NCBI RefSeq assembly: GCF_036588685.1
Contig: NC_086376.1
Coordinates: 16,197,911 to 16,261,910, forward strand
Direction of reading: 5' to 3'
DNA from: Mytilus trossulus
Taxonomy: Eukaryota; Mollusca; Bivalvia; Mytilida; Mytilidae
DNA: 64,000 bases
The translations under genes were made by a program, and so were the position numbers. Each line of letters begins with the position of its first letter. Within the stretch, counting starts at the first letter, position 1. Shown here in pieces: positions 24,993-35,600 of this stretch. Under the pieces are notes generated by a model. The model did no database searches. It saw only the letters and a program-made list of their open reading frames with translations, and was not told the origin of the DNA.

Positions 24993-25204
24993 ATTAAACA
25001 CTTAAGTGTCTATTTCAATTGATTTAATAAACTCTGTGAAAGATTTTAACTGATTTAGTCATTAAAAATGCTCCGATTCAGGCATAAATATAACAAATCT
25101 ATCAAATATGCAAAAAACGTCACTTTTCAGATGGTTTTTGTCAAAAATGAAAGTGGCCGCATATTGAAAAAAATAATAGGATCTTACATGTGGATCAACT
25201 TTGG

Positions 25205-25580
25205 GAGAATTTGTATAGCTGATAATTTTTGCCACTTTAGAAGAACTTTTATAGCTGATAATTTTTGCCACTTTAGTAGAACTTTTATAGCTGATAATTT
25301 TTGCCACTTTAGTAGAACTTTTATAGCTGATAATTTTTGCCACTTTAGTAGAACTTTTATAGCTGATAGTTTTTGCCACTTCAGTAGATCTTTTATAGCT
25401 GATCATTTTTGCCACTTTAGTAGAACTTTTATAGCTGATAGTTTTTGCCACTTTAGTAGAACTTTTATAGCTGATAATTTTTGCCACTTTAGTAGAATTT
25501 TTATAGCTGATAGTTTTTGCCACTTCAGTAGATCTTTTAGAGCTGATAATTTTTGCCACTTTAGTAGAACTTGTATGTCT
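25205..25580. repeat. 36-bp minisatellite, ten copies, open on both strands
   Basis: Ten units with core GCTGATAATTTTTGCCAC followed by TTTAGTAGAACTTTTATA. Because 36 is a multiple of three, the array stays open: plus-strand IADNFCHFSRTF repeats, and minus-strand KVLLKWQKLSAI repeats. Variation among units (AAT or AGT after CTGAT; ACTTTT or TCTTTT) falls in a partly repeated order. The plus-strand frame starts in the adjoining MITE, so I do not treat it as a gene. Confidence 0.92.
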
Positions 25581-25639
25581 AACTCCCACACGAAATGTTA
25601 CAGACTAGACAAAAATGATACAGTAAGGTCTAATTAGAA

Positions 25640-26460
25640 TAATTTCATTGTATATTCATCTAAATTTGTAATCAGATTGCAACTGCAACCAATGTATGAC
25701 ATGAAATTTGTACATTAGATCTAAAATGTATCACGACTTTAAGCTCCTGTATTAATTTGTCCTTCACAACATATATTTTCATATTTTATTTTTGTGTCAA
25801 GAAGGAGAACTCCATTTTGCACTAAATATTTTTTACGAATTATTTCTCAATATTTAAATCTTGCTTGATATTTTTATCAGATTGTCGTAAGTTTTATATA
25901 TGATCCACAACATGTTCAATGAAATAAGTCTTTTCACATATTTTATCTATAAGTTTTGGATCTGTACCCGTACAGGAAGGTGAACGCAGAGATTGTACTA
26001 TTACTCCTACAATATTCATTAAGCAAACACGATTGAATTTTAAACTTAATTTACAAACTATGTGAATGTCTGTCATTTGATAACAATAAGGCATGATAAT
26101 GCAATCAGATTTTGTAATCAAAGCACAGCATATAAATTTGATGTATTTTCAACATCTATTGAAGTGGTTGAATGTAATAAAAGTCTTGGTCATATGACAT
26201 TTTGCTACCAACATTTGAAGGGTATGTTGCAGCATATATGTTAATATGACTAAAACGAGAGTGAATTAAAACTTTAATGTTGATTAAACGAGATGTATAT
26301 GCACATTAAAATCGAAAATCCAACTGTTCTATATAAATAAAAAAAATATATACAGAATTTTTGACATTATAGACAAATTACTCATTAACCAAGAGTTGGA
26401 TATTAGGAAAGAACTTTTATTTCTTGAGCATCTTTCATAAAAATTAGTGCATTTGGTATA
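25640..26460. other. Intergenic, no gene seen
   Basis: AT-rich; short frames without recognisable domains. Confidence 0.45.
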
Positions 26461-26464
26461 ATTA

Positions 26465-26615
26465 GTTATCAAAGGTACCATATAATAAAAAACGCCAGAC
26501 GCGCGTTTCGTCTACACAAGACTCATCAGTGACGATCAGATAAAAAAAATCAGAAAACCAAACAAGTACAAAGTTGAAGAGCATTGATGACCGAAAAATC
26601 CAAAATGTTGTGATC
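26465..26615 (+). repeat. GACGCGCGTTTCGTC repeat, third copy
   Basis: AGTTATCAAAGGTACCATA, CGCCAGACGCGCGTTTCGTC, ACTCATCAGTGACGATCAG and ACAAAGTTGAAGAGCATTGA match the units at 24.1-25.0 kb in reverse. Confidence 0.75.
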
Positions 26616-26619
26616 TATG

Positions 26620-28390
26620 TTAAGACACTGCGTTACTGTTAACCAATCTGTCTCAATTAACATATGATATGGATATCATGCCCATCAAGCTCAACTTACC
26701 TTATTGTTAAACTATCGGTATTCAAATCAGTTATTAAAACGTTATTCATCATCTACTTGTATGACATTATTCTGACTGTCATAAAGGTTAGCATACACAG
26801 ACTCACTTTGAGTATCGTCACTTTCAACACCCCAATCTCCCCCAAATTTAATCTGGTACCATTCCCTCACTTTCACTTGTTACCCCTGAGGTAATGTCCC
26901 CCTCCTAATCTTCTACCTCTTGTACTTGTAAATGTGGAGATAGTCTCACAATTCTAAATGATTTAGGTAATTATGTCTCAAAAGTCTCGTAAATGCTCTG
27001 TTGAACATACTGTATGAAGCCTTATTACTAATTGATCACAGGTCACATTCTAAAAAAGATCTATATACCTTTAATAATATATTAATTAAAAATTAACCGT
27101 ATCTACCTATATCTATATAGGGGGGATTCTGGGATAAGTGCCTGTGCCAAAGATATACGGAGTTTGATTGGTACAAATCCCTCAAGACGTATGGACAGCT
27201 TTAGTTTGTAATTGTTTCCGTCTAGGACTTGAACTTCTTAATTATTCTCCAGAATTGATGACACCTTTCTAACAGGTGATGTGAATGAAGTTAGTGCGAT
27301 AGGTTTATGAGCAACATGTCTATAAAGACTAGATAATGTCGAGTATGAAGACAATTTGGCCGTTGGTGTTCTCTCTTGTGTATCCTTTGCTCAGACATTT
27401 ATATTTAATGAGGTTTGGGGAAAAGATAATATGGCGCGAAAGAAAATATTAAAACCCTGCTGCACTTTTTGTTATTTTTTGGGGAGTAAATTCATTTTGC
27501 ACTTCATCAATTTCATCGAAAAGTTTTATATTAACGATTCGCTCGTGTATGTAACAACGTATTAGATTTTAGCGAGAGAAATTTATGTATTACTGAAAAA
27601 TTATTACACCAGTGTTTCGATATCACAAACTAGTTTAAACATTTACTAAATTTTATCATCGGGATAAGGAAATAATTCGTAAATTTAACTCAACATGCAG
27701 ACATCTTCGGGGAGGTTTGAGATCTCATAAACATATTTTACCCCCGCCGCAATTCTGCGCCTGTCCCAAGTCAGGAGCCTCTGGCCTTTGTTAGTCTTGT
27801 ATGACGTCCATTATCACTGTACTAGTATACATATTTTTATTATTACGGAGGGCAGCAAACAATTTGAAGTGGCTTAGAAAAACCCAAATTACATCTGCTT
27901 ACATTCCCTCTTTCTTAATTGAAAAGATCCAGTGTGAATGAGAATCAGAACATGAATTTTTATTTCTCTAATTTTTGTGCTATTTTCTTGACCAGCGTGA
28001 AAAACATATTTATCCTCACAAGTGAAATATCTCTCCTCAGCAAATGATTGGTTGTTACGTAGTTAAAACGTGAAATGTTCTTGGTTTCTTCTGCATTTTC
28101 CTAATGTGTCGTCATGAAAAAAGGCGACCATGATATGACTGAGGACGTCACAAATATAGAAAACAACTTTCTGCAATTCTTTTCAAAGGGAAGATTAAAT
28201 CATTAGAGAAACAGATTCCACATCTAAAACGCATGTGTTACGATATTTCTCCACTCTCCACAGTTAAATTTTAATTATTTAAAATGCATAGCAAGCCTCA
28301 CTCTCGAAAATATTACATGTTATTGTCCCGAATGGAGAATGTCTTAAGAAACTTGTTGCAGTGGTTGAATCTTTATTTATATATAAATAT
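26620..28390. other. Intergenic, no gene seen
   Basis: No supported gene. A slightly GC-richer stretch lies at 27690-27800. Confidence 0.4.
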
Positions 28391-28394
28391 ATGT

Positions 28395-28525
28395 ATATAC
28401 CAAAAATATCACTGCATATAATTCCATCCTTTTTCAATCCATTTTGGATATTAAGTATCCCTGCATATGATTCCATACTTATTCAATCCATTTTGAATAT
28501 AAAATATCACTGCATATGATTTTAT
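28395..28525. repeat. About 50-bp tandem repeat, three copies
   Basis: TATCACTGCATATAATTCC and CAATCCATTTTGGATATTAA recur as TATCCCTGCATATGATTCC and CAATCCATTTTGAATATAAA, then a third, partial unit. No coding signal. Confidence 0.6.
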
Positions 28526-28529
28526 CCCT

Positions 28530-29440
28530 TCTCAAGCTTTAGGCTAAGATAAAGAGTAACTGTATAACGATCATTCAAGGTATAAATATTATTTTTATTA
28601 TCAGATATTTATTTATACTGTACATTCATTCACTCAATAATTTCTCATCTTACAGCATTTCACAAAAGAGCTAGAAATTCAGCATCTTTAATGGGTAAGG
28701 CGAAATCCCACAAAATTGAAGCAATGAAAGACAAAATTACAAATGATGAAAAATGAGACTCCTCATGAGTTTTTTGATCATGTGATTACTTGAAGTTTTT
28801 ATAGTGATTATTCTATTACCAGACTAAATATTTCATGACTATATGATAATCTAAAAGACTATTTTTTATCATTTGATTACCATACTGTTTTTAAACATAC
28901 AGTTTTAAACTACTGAATATGTGATATTGGCCAAACATTTGTGATTATCATAATCACACTACTTCAGAATTATAGGGAGAAGTGACTTCTCTTTTTGAAA
29001 CTGATAGGGAGAAGTGGTGAGATTTGAAAGAGAAGTGCTCATTCGTGCGGTGCGCTACAATGTTTGGCTTTTACTGTAGTATAAACAGTCATTTGCAAAT
29101 AATGTTCTTTTTATATTGTTCAATTCATATCTGAGTATTCAATTAAAGTAACATTTCAAATTAAAAATTGTTTAATTTTACTAAGGTCCTTGTGAGAAAC
29201 TACCAACTAAATGTCTTATTTTTTTTTTAAAAGGTAAAGAATTTATAATATATCAAATACAATTTAATTAAAAACTATCTTGTGTATGAAATCAGTTTTT
29301 CTCATCAAAAGATATATAAAGGTAAGCTGGGCCATAATTTATTGATATTAGTGTAATAGTGCAACTTTACAATAGTTTACAACAATCCATATAAATTATA
29401 GGGAATTATATACACAAATCAATGATGAGTTTATTTAGAT
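28530..29440. other. Intergenic, no gene seen
   Basis: AT-rich. 28975-29040 repeats GGGAGAAGTG twice. No gene. Confidence 0.4.
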
Positions 29441-29604
29441 GTAACCAGTCTTTTAATGCGTGTGGAATGCGTAATTTTTCCTTTTGGGATCAGTCACTAT
29501 TCTTCTTTCAGCTGTTCCATCCGTGCGTCCGTAGTAATTTTTGTAAAAATACGGATTTTGGTCATAGTTGGTCCGTTTCCGACCCGTAGTTTAGAAATCG
29601 AACA

Positions 29605-29775
29605 ATGGCGGACGATTGCAAGAAAATTTACAAAAATAAACGATGTTTGACAAGTTATTTTGGAAAGGATCATGACGTTTTTAATGCAATAAATGGATTG
29701 AACATTTACTGGGGGCAACTTTTATCAAGTTTAAATGAAGTAACAAACTTATTTTGCAGCCGAAAGTTAGGTTGA
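29605..29775 (+). CDS. Possible small ORF or first exon, 56 codons
   Basis: The start sits in ACAATGGCGGAC, a strong animal translation-start context and a common promoter-proximal motif. The product begins MADDCKKIYKNKRC and ends NEVTNLFCSRKLG before TGA at 29773. The second half looks like an amphipathic helix (INGLNIYWGQLLSSLNEV). A donor-like GTAAC lies after codon AAT-GAA, so this could be a first exon. The 140 bases upstream are locally richer in CG dinucleotides. I recognise no family. A second short frame begins at 29983. Confidence 0.3.
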   Translation: MADDCKKIYKNKRCLTSYFGKDHDVFNAINGLNIYWGQLLSSLNEVTNLFCSRKLG

Positions 29776-29982
29776 TGTACGTTTTCGAGTAACAAGCACC
29801 GGAACTTTCGAAAGTGCACGAAGTGATAAAAAGTTGTATTTTTATCATACAACTTGCTACACACTGCAAGAACGATGCTTTAACCTCATTTCTTAAGATA
29901 ATTAATCGTTTATGTCTTAATTTCTTTAATTATCAAGATAAAGTTGATGTTTCATCAACTTTGTAAAAATTGAAAATGTCCG

Positions 29983-30183
29983 ATGACGGAAGCGACTGAA
30001 AGCGAGTATCGTAAACATTACTTGGATACCCCCATCCTCATGAGGGGCCTAATGAATGGTATTTCAGTAACATATGTATTATTCAATATTCCACGCTCCC
30101 TACAAAGATACTGCAGACAGCATAATGTCAGATCCCATTCAAAATCTATTTGGGGATTCAACAGAAATTACAACGCAGTTTAA
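29983..30183 (+). CDS. Possible coding segment, 66 codons, unassigned
   Basis: The frame starts MTEATESEYRKHYLDTPI and continues LMRGLMNG, after which the composition changes. The first 26 codons look protein-like and have CG-richer codons than their surroundings; the rest could be intron read-through. It may belong with the ORF at 29605 to one host transcript on the plus strand. No homology recognised; weak call. Confidence 0.18.
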   Translation: MTEATESEYRKHYLDTPILMRGLMNGISVTYVLFNIPRSLQRYCRQHNVRSHSKSIWGFNRNYNAV

Positions 30184-30689
30184 GTCAAGAAATTAAATTT
30201 AACACTTTTTCCAAAGCTTATGACTTCTTTACATTTAGAGAAATGTTTTTCTATAATTTCTATAAAGTATATCGGTGATAGAGGCATACATCACCCTGTT
30301 TAGTAGTGATGGATTCCCAGAATCTGATTAAAAAACTGTATTCTTGTTTTCATGCTCTTTTACAACAAGAAATACCACTATTTAACATATTGATCAAGGC
30401 CATAAGCATTCTCTTCTATAAAAATGGCTACCTCATCAGAGCCTGCAGCTTGAAAAATTATTGTAAATTAACATGTGATAAAAAGGTTTCCAAAATATAT
30501 TGTATAGAAAAATTGAGGTTGTAATCAAGCACATCTTCATTCCTCATCAACTTTACAAAATGAACTGTTTATAATTATCATGAATGGCTCCTTTTGCGTT
30601 GTGACAAATTTTACCTCCTAAACTATAAGTTGGAGATGACTTTGAAGAAAAATATTTTGTCTAAACATGTGTATTTCATTTTACTAACT

Positions 30690-30935
30690 CAGGGGCAGCA
30701 ACCCAACAACAGGTTGTCCGATTGGTCTAAAAATTTCAGGGCAGACAAATCTAAATCTGATGAACATTTTTGCCACATGTGCTATTTGCTCTAAATGCTA
30801 ATTAAGTTTCAGAGATATAAGCCAAAAACTGCATGTTACCCTTATGTTGTAATTTAAGCCATGTTGTCCATTTTGGTTGAAGGGCAGGGTCATCAGACAC
30901 ATTTTAAAAACTAGATACCCTAGTGATGATTTTTT
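30690..30935 (+). repeat. GCAGCAACCCAAC mussel repeat, partial copy
   Basis: CAGGGGCAGCAACCCAACAA, AAAATTTCAGGGCAGACAAA, ATAAGCCAAAAACTGCATG and ACTAGATACCCTAGTGATGA match the arrays at 42.7 and 43.2 kb. Ends are absent. Confidence 0.7.
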
Positions 30936-30998
30936 AAATTATTTTTAGTTTACAATGTACATTTTCAGTCTTTTAATTCAATTAACTGGACCATCTTA

Positions 30999-32096
30999 TT
31001 ATGAAGCTCCATTCTTGAGACTTTCCTGCTGAGACTTTCTCTTTAGTTCCTTAATTTCTAATGACATTGACTTTATTTCATCTCGTTGCTGGTTGATTTT
31101 TTCAATTAGGTTTGATCTAGTCATGCTTTCATGTTTTATTGTCTTGTGAACAAAATCTGTTAGAGGCGATTTCTGACGCTCTACAGCTCTTTGATGTCTC
31201 TTTCTTAACATGAGACGGTCATCCATACATTGTGAACAGCGGTTTCCTTTGACTAACAATGAACAATGAACAGATCTTATTGATGATGTGTATTCACCAG
31301 AGCCAGCTGATGTGGCACTGAAGTTACCTTCCCTGAAGCTGCGAATCGTACTGGAGTACTGGGTACTGATTCCACATCCAACTGGCGTAATGTATTGATA
31401 TTTCTCATCAGGATTTCCAACACAGACAGAAAACCAACTAAGACGTGATAATAACTTTGTTACAGATTCTATGCTATCATATATATTTGGCAGTCCTGTC
31501 CAAAAAGAATTGTCTCTTGGAACTTCCTTCCTATGTACATATATATTGGCACAAAATCTACTGTCAATGATAACTGTGAGTTTTATACTAAGGTTCTTGC
31601 TACTGATCTGGTACAGTTCAACTATACGAATTTCATTATCTGTACAGGTAAAAATATATGGATCACTAATTCTAATTTGTAGCAAACAGCACAAAGTCTT
31701 AAAGGGAGATAGAGAAGGTTCTGCAAGTTCATTCGGTGACTGATACACTGAAAATATCTCTATTTCTTGGATGATCTGTTGCTCTGTGCCTTCCACAGGT
31801 GCTACAAAAAAGTCCTCCTGACAATCAAAGTCCTGATTACCTGTATATTCCATCTCAAGTGGCTGTTCTTTTGATGTATATGTGTGGTCTTTATGTTCAC
31901 CTAATAAAAGTTCCCTTTGGTCTTCATCTGATGCAATAGAAATGTCCTCATTGAGTTCAATCTTGACAATTGCATCATCAGTCTGGTTTGAAACTAAAAA
32001 AGAAATCTCCTCCATGATAGGATCAACAGCTGGCAATGGCTTCTTTTTCTTTTTAACCTGTTTTTTTAAGTTACTTCCCTTCTTCCTCTTTGGCAT
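30999..32096 (-). CDS. Uncharacterised 365-residue protein, probably transposon-associated
   Basis: A single long open frame starting MPKRKKG with a Lys-rich, nuclear-localisation-like N terminus (residues 1-20). An acidic region follows at about 25-110. A folded-looking middle (130-250) comes next, then a Cys-rich segment with SVHCSLLV and NRCSQCMDDR (about 281-296), and a C-terminal coiled-coil-like stretch (325-360) rich in Glu, Lys and Gln. The Cys-rich block followed by an Arg-rich helix resembles the N-terminal halves of large repetitive proteins I recall from cnidarian, fish and mollusc genomes, but I cannot name the family. The bases just before the Met read CTTTCAG, a good splice acceptor, so a non-coding or short upstream exon is likely. 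A small ORF at 39715-39870 shares this acceptor and the MPK start. No stops interrupt the frame. Confidence 0.65.
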   Translation of the reverse strand: MPKRKKGSNLKKQVKKKKKPLPAVDPIMEEISFLVSNQTDDAIVKIELNEDISIASDEDQRELLLGEHKDHTYTSKEQPLEMEYTGNQDFDCQEDFFVAPVEGTEQQIIQEIEIFSVYQSPNELAEPSLSPFKTLCCLLQIRISDPYIFTCTDNEIRIVELYQISSKNLSIKLTVIIDSRFCANIYVHRKEVPRDNSFWTGLPNIYDSIESVTKLLSRLSWFSVCVGNPDEKYQYITPVGCGISTQYSSTIRSFREGNFSATSAGSGEYTSSIRSVHCSLLVKGNRCSQCMDDRLMLRKRHQRAVERQKSPLTDFVHKTIKHESMTRSNLIEKINQQRDEIKSMSLEIKELKRKSQQESLKNGAS

Positions 32097-32312
32097 TCTG
32101 AAAGAAAAAGAAAAAACAAATAGATTTGAAGAATAATATTGAACTTAAATTGGAGAACCTATAATTATACAACATCGATTCTACTTTTGAACTTTACTTG
32201 CTATGTTATCATGATTATATAACATACATGAAATGCTTTAGGTTTAATTTAAATCTCACCAGACACCAAAATCGCCTGCATTGCAGCCCTCCCGCTAGAC
32301 ATATATATATAA

Positions 32313-32600
32313 CATCTTCATGCCTTATATATCATGTACTGTAGTACGCCACTAGATTAAAACTGAAGTGGAAAGGTAACACATGGCCAGCGAAAGCTCT
32401 ATTATTGTAGAGCCCAGGTGGTCATGTGGTCTAGCGGGACAGCTGCAGTGCAGGCTGCAGTGCAGGCTGTTTGGTGTCACGATATCACAGTAGCATGGGT
32501 TCGAATCCCGGCGAGGGAAGAACCAAAAATTTGCGAAAGCAAATTTACAGATCTAACACTGTTGGGTTGAATATAGATATACAACTCCTCTAAACATCAA
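32313..32600 (+). mobile_element. tRNA-derived SINE with inverted tail fragment
   Basis: A leader (32313-32410) containing CATGTACTGTAGTACGCC is followed by a tRNA-like body with an A box TGGTCTAGCGG and a B box GTTCGAATC. Then comes a hairpin AATTTGCGAAAGCAAATT and a conserved GATCTAACACTGTTGGGTTG segment. GCTGCAGTGCAGG is doubled in this copy. The last 24 bases (ATACAACTCCTCTAAACATC) are the reverse complement of this family's usual tail, and the 29-bp minisatellite begins at once after them. Confidence 0.75.
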
Positions 32601-32603
32601 CGT

Positions 32604-35600
32604 CAGTGACCATTAGTTGGTTAAAAACAGTATAGTGACCACTAGTTGGTTGAAGACAGTATAATGACCATTAGTTGGTTGAAGACAGTATAGTGACTAC
32701 TAGTTGGTTGAAGACAGTATAGTGACCACTAGTTGGTTGAAGACAGTATAGTGACCACTTGTTGGTTGAAGACAGTGTAGTGACCATTAGTTGGTTGAGA
32801 CTTTATGACCATTAGTGGGTTGAAGACAGTATAGTAACACTTTTTTGGTTGAAGACAGTATAGTGACCACTAGTTGGTTGATGACAGTAAAGTGAACATT
32901 AGTTGGTTAAAAACAGTATAGTGATCACTAGTTGGCTGAAGACAGTATAGTGACCATTAGTTGGTTGAAGACAGTATAGTGACCACTAGTTGGCTGAAGA
33001 CAGTATAGTGATCATAAGTTGGCTGAAGACAGTATAGTGACCATGAGTTGGTTGAACACAGTATAGTGACCACTAGTTGGTTGAAGACAGTATAGTAACC
33101 ATGAGTTGGTTGAAGACAGTATAGTGACCACTAGTTGGTTGAAGACAGTATAGTAACCATGAGTTGGTTGAAGACAGTATAGTGACCACTAGTTGGTATA
33201 AGACAATACAGTGACCATAGGTTGGTTGAAGACAGTATAGTGACCACTAGTTGGTTTAATAAAGTATCGTGACCATAAGTTGGTTGAAGACAGTATAGTA
33301 ACCATGAGTTGGTTGAAGACAGTATAGTGACCATAAGTTGGTTGAAGACAGTATAGTAACCATGAGTTGGTTGAAGACAGTATAGTGACCACTAGTTGGT
33401 ATAAGACAATACAGTGACCATAGGTTGGTTGAAGACAGTATAGTGACCACTAGTTGGTTTAATAAAGTATCGTGACCATAAGTTGGTTGAAGACAGTGTA
33501 GCGACCATTAGTTGGTTGAAGACAGTATAGTGACCATTAGTTGGTTAAAGACAGTATAGTGACCACTTGTTGGTTGAAGACAGTGTAGTGACCATAAGTT
33601 GGTTTAAGAAAGTATAGTGACTATAAGTTGGTTGAAGACAGTATAGTGACTATAAGTTGGTTTAAGAAAGTATAGTGACTATAAGTTGGTTGAAGACAGT
33701 ATAGTGACCATAAGTTGGTTGAAGACAGTATAGTAACCATGAGTTGGTTGAAGACAGTATAGTGACCACTAGTTGGTATAAGACAATACAGTGACCATAG
33801 GTTGGTTGAAGACAGTATAGTGACAACTAGTTGGTTGATGACAGTATGGTGACCACTAGTTGGTTGAAGACAGTATAGTGACCATAAGTTGGTTTAAGAA
33901 AGTATAGTGACTATAAGTTGGTTGAAGACAGTATAGTGACTATAAGTTGGTTTAAGACAGTAAAGTGACTATAAGTTGGTTGATGACAGTATGGTGACCA
34001 TTAGTTGGTTGATGACAGTATAGTGACCACTAGTTGGTTGATGACAGTATGGTGACCACTAGTTGGTTGAAGACAGTATAGTGACCATCAGTTGGTTTAA
34101 GAAAGTATAGTGACTATAAGTTGGTTGAAGACAGTATAGTGACTATAAGTTGGTTTAAGACAATACAGTGACCACTAGTTGGTTGATTACAGTATAGTGA
34201 CCACTAGTTGGTTGATGACAGTATGGTGACCACTAGTTGGTTGAAGACAGTATAGTGACCATAAGTTGGTTTAAGAAAGTATAGTGACTATAAGTTGGTT
34301 GAAGACAGTATAGTGACTATAAGTTGGTTTAAGACAGTATAGTGACTATAAGTTGGTTGATGACAGTATGGTGACCATTAGTTGGTTGAAGAAAGTATAG
34401 TGACCACTAGTTGGTATAAGACAATACAGTGACCATAGGTTGGTTGAAGACAGTATAGTGACCACTAGTTGGTTGATGACAGTATGGTGATCACTAGTTG
34501 GTTGATTACAGTATAGTGACCACTAGCTGGTTGATGACAGTATGGTGACCACTAGTTGGTTGAAGACAGTATAGTGACCATAAGTTGGTTTAAGACAGTA
34601 TAGTGACCACTAGTTGGTTAAGACAGTAATGTGACCACTTTTTGGTTGAAGACAGTGTAGTGACCATTAGTTGGTTGAGACATTTTGTGACCATTAGTTG
34701 GTTGAAGACAGTATAGTTTCAATTTTTTGGTTGAAGACAGTATAATGACCACTGGTTGGTTGAAGACAGTAAAGTGACCACTAGTTGGTTGATGACAGTA
34801 TAGTGACCACTAATTGGTTGAAGACAGTGTAGTGACCACTAGTTGGTTAAAAACAGTATAGTGATCACTAGTTGGCTGAAGGCAGTACAGTGACCATTAG
34901 TTGGTTAAAAACAGTATAGTGACCACTAGTTGGTTGAAGACATTATAGTGACCACTAATTGGTTGAAGACAGTAGTTACCATTAGTTGGTTGTAGACAGT
35001 AAAGTGACCACTAGTTGGTTGAGGACAGTATAGTGACCACTAGTCGGTTGAAGACAGTATAGTGACCACTTGTTGGTTGAAGACAGTGTAGTGACCATTA
35101 GTTGGCTGAGACATTTTGTGACCATTAGTGAGTTGAAAACAGTATAGTTACAATTTTTTAGTTGAAGACAGTATAGTGACCACTAGTTGGTTGAAGACAG
35201 TAAAGTGACCACTAGTTGGTTGAAGACAGTGTAGTGACCATTAGTTGGTTAAAAACAGTATAGTGACCACTAGTTGGTTGAAGACAGTATAGTGACCATT
35301 AGTTGGTTGAAGACAGTATAGTGACTACTAGTTGGTTGAAGACAGTATAGTGACCACTAGTTGGTTGAAGACAGTGTGGTGACCACTTGTTGGTTGAAGA
35401 CAGTGTGGTGACCACTAGTTGGTTGAAGATAGTGTGGTGACCACTAGTTGGTTGAAGACAGTATAGTGACCACTTGTTGGTTGAAGACAGTGTAGTGACC
35501 ATTATTTGTTTGAGACATTTTGTGACTATTAGTGGGTTGAAGACAGTATAGTAACAATTTTTTGGTTGAAGACAGTATAGTGACCACTAGTTGGTTGATG

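Larger units (their letters stand above)
24068..25165 (+). mobile_element. Half of a TIR element related to 43606-44191, split by tandem repeats
   Basis: 24068-24145 (AAAGGAGTAGGACCGATAAG ... TTTCAGGTTCATCTAACG) and 24994-25165 (CACTTAAGTGTCTATTTCA ... AATGAAAGTGGCCGCAT) together match, in order, the reverse complement of 44191 down to about 43935. The 850 bases between them are GACGCGCG-type repeat. Confidence 0.65.

Noticed and set aside
25068..25637. 189-codon plus-strand and 175-codon minus-strand frames
   Set aside because: Both are by-products of a 36-bp tandem repeat and an adjoining MITE end.
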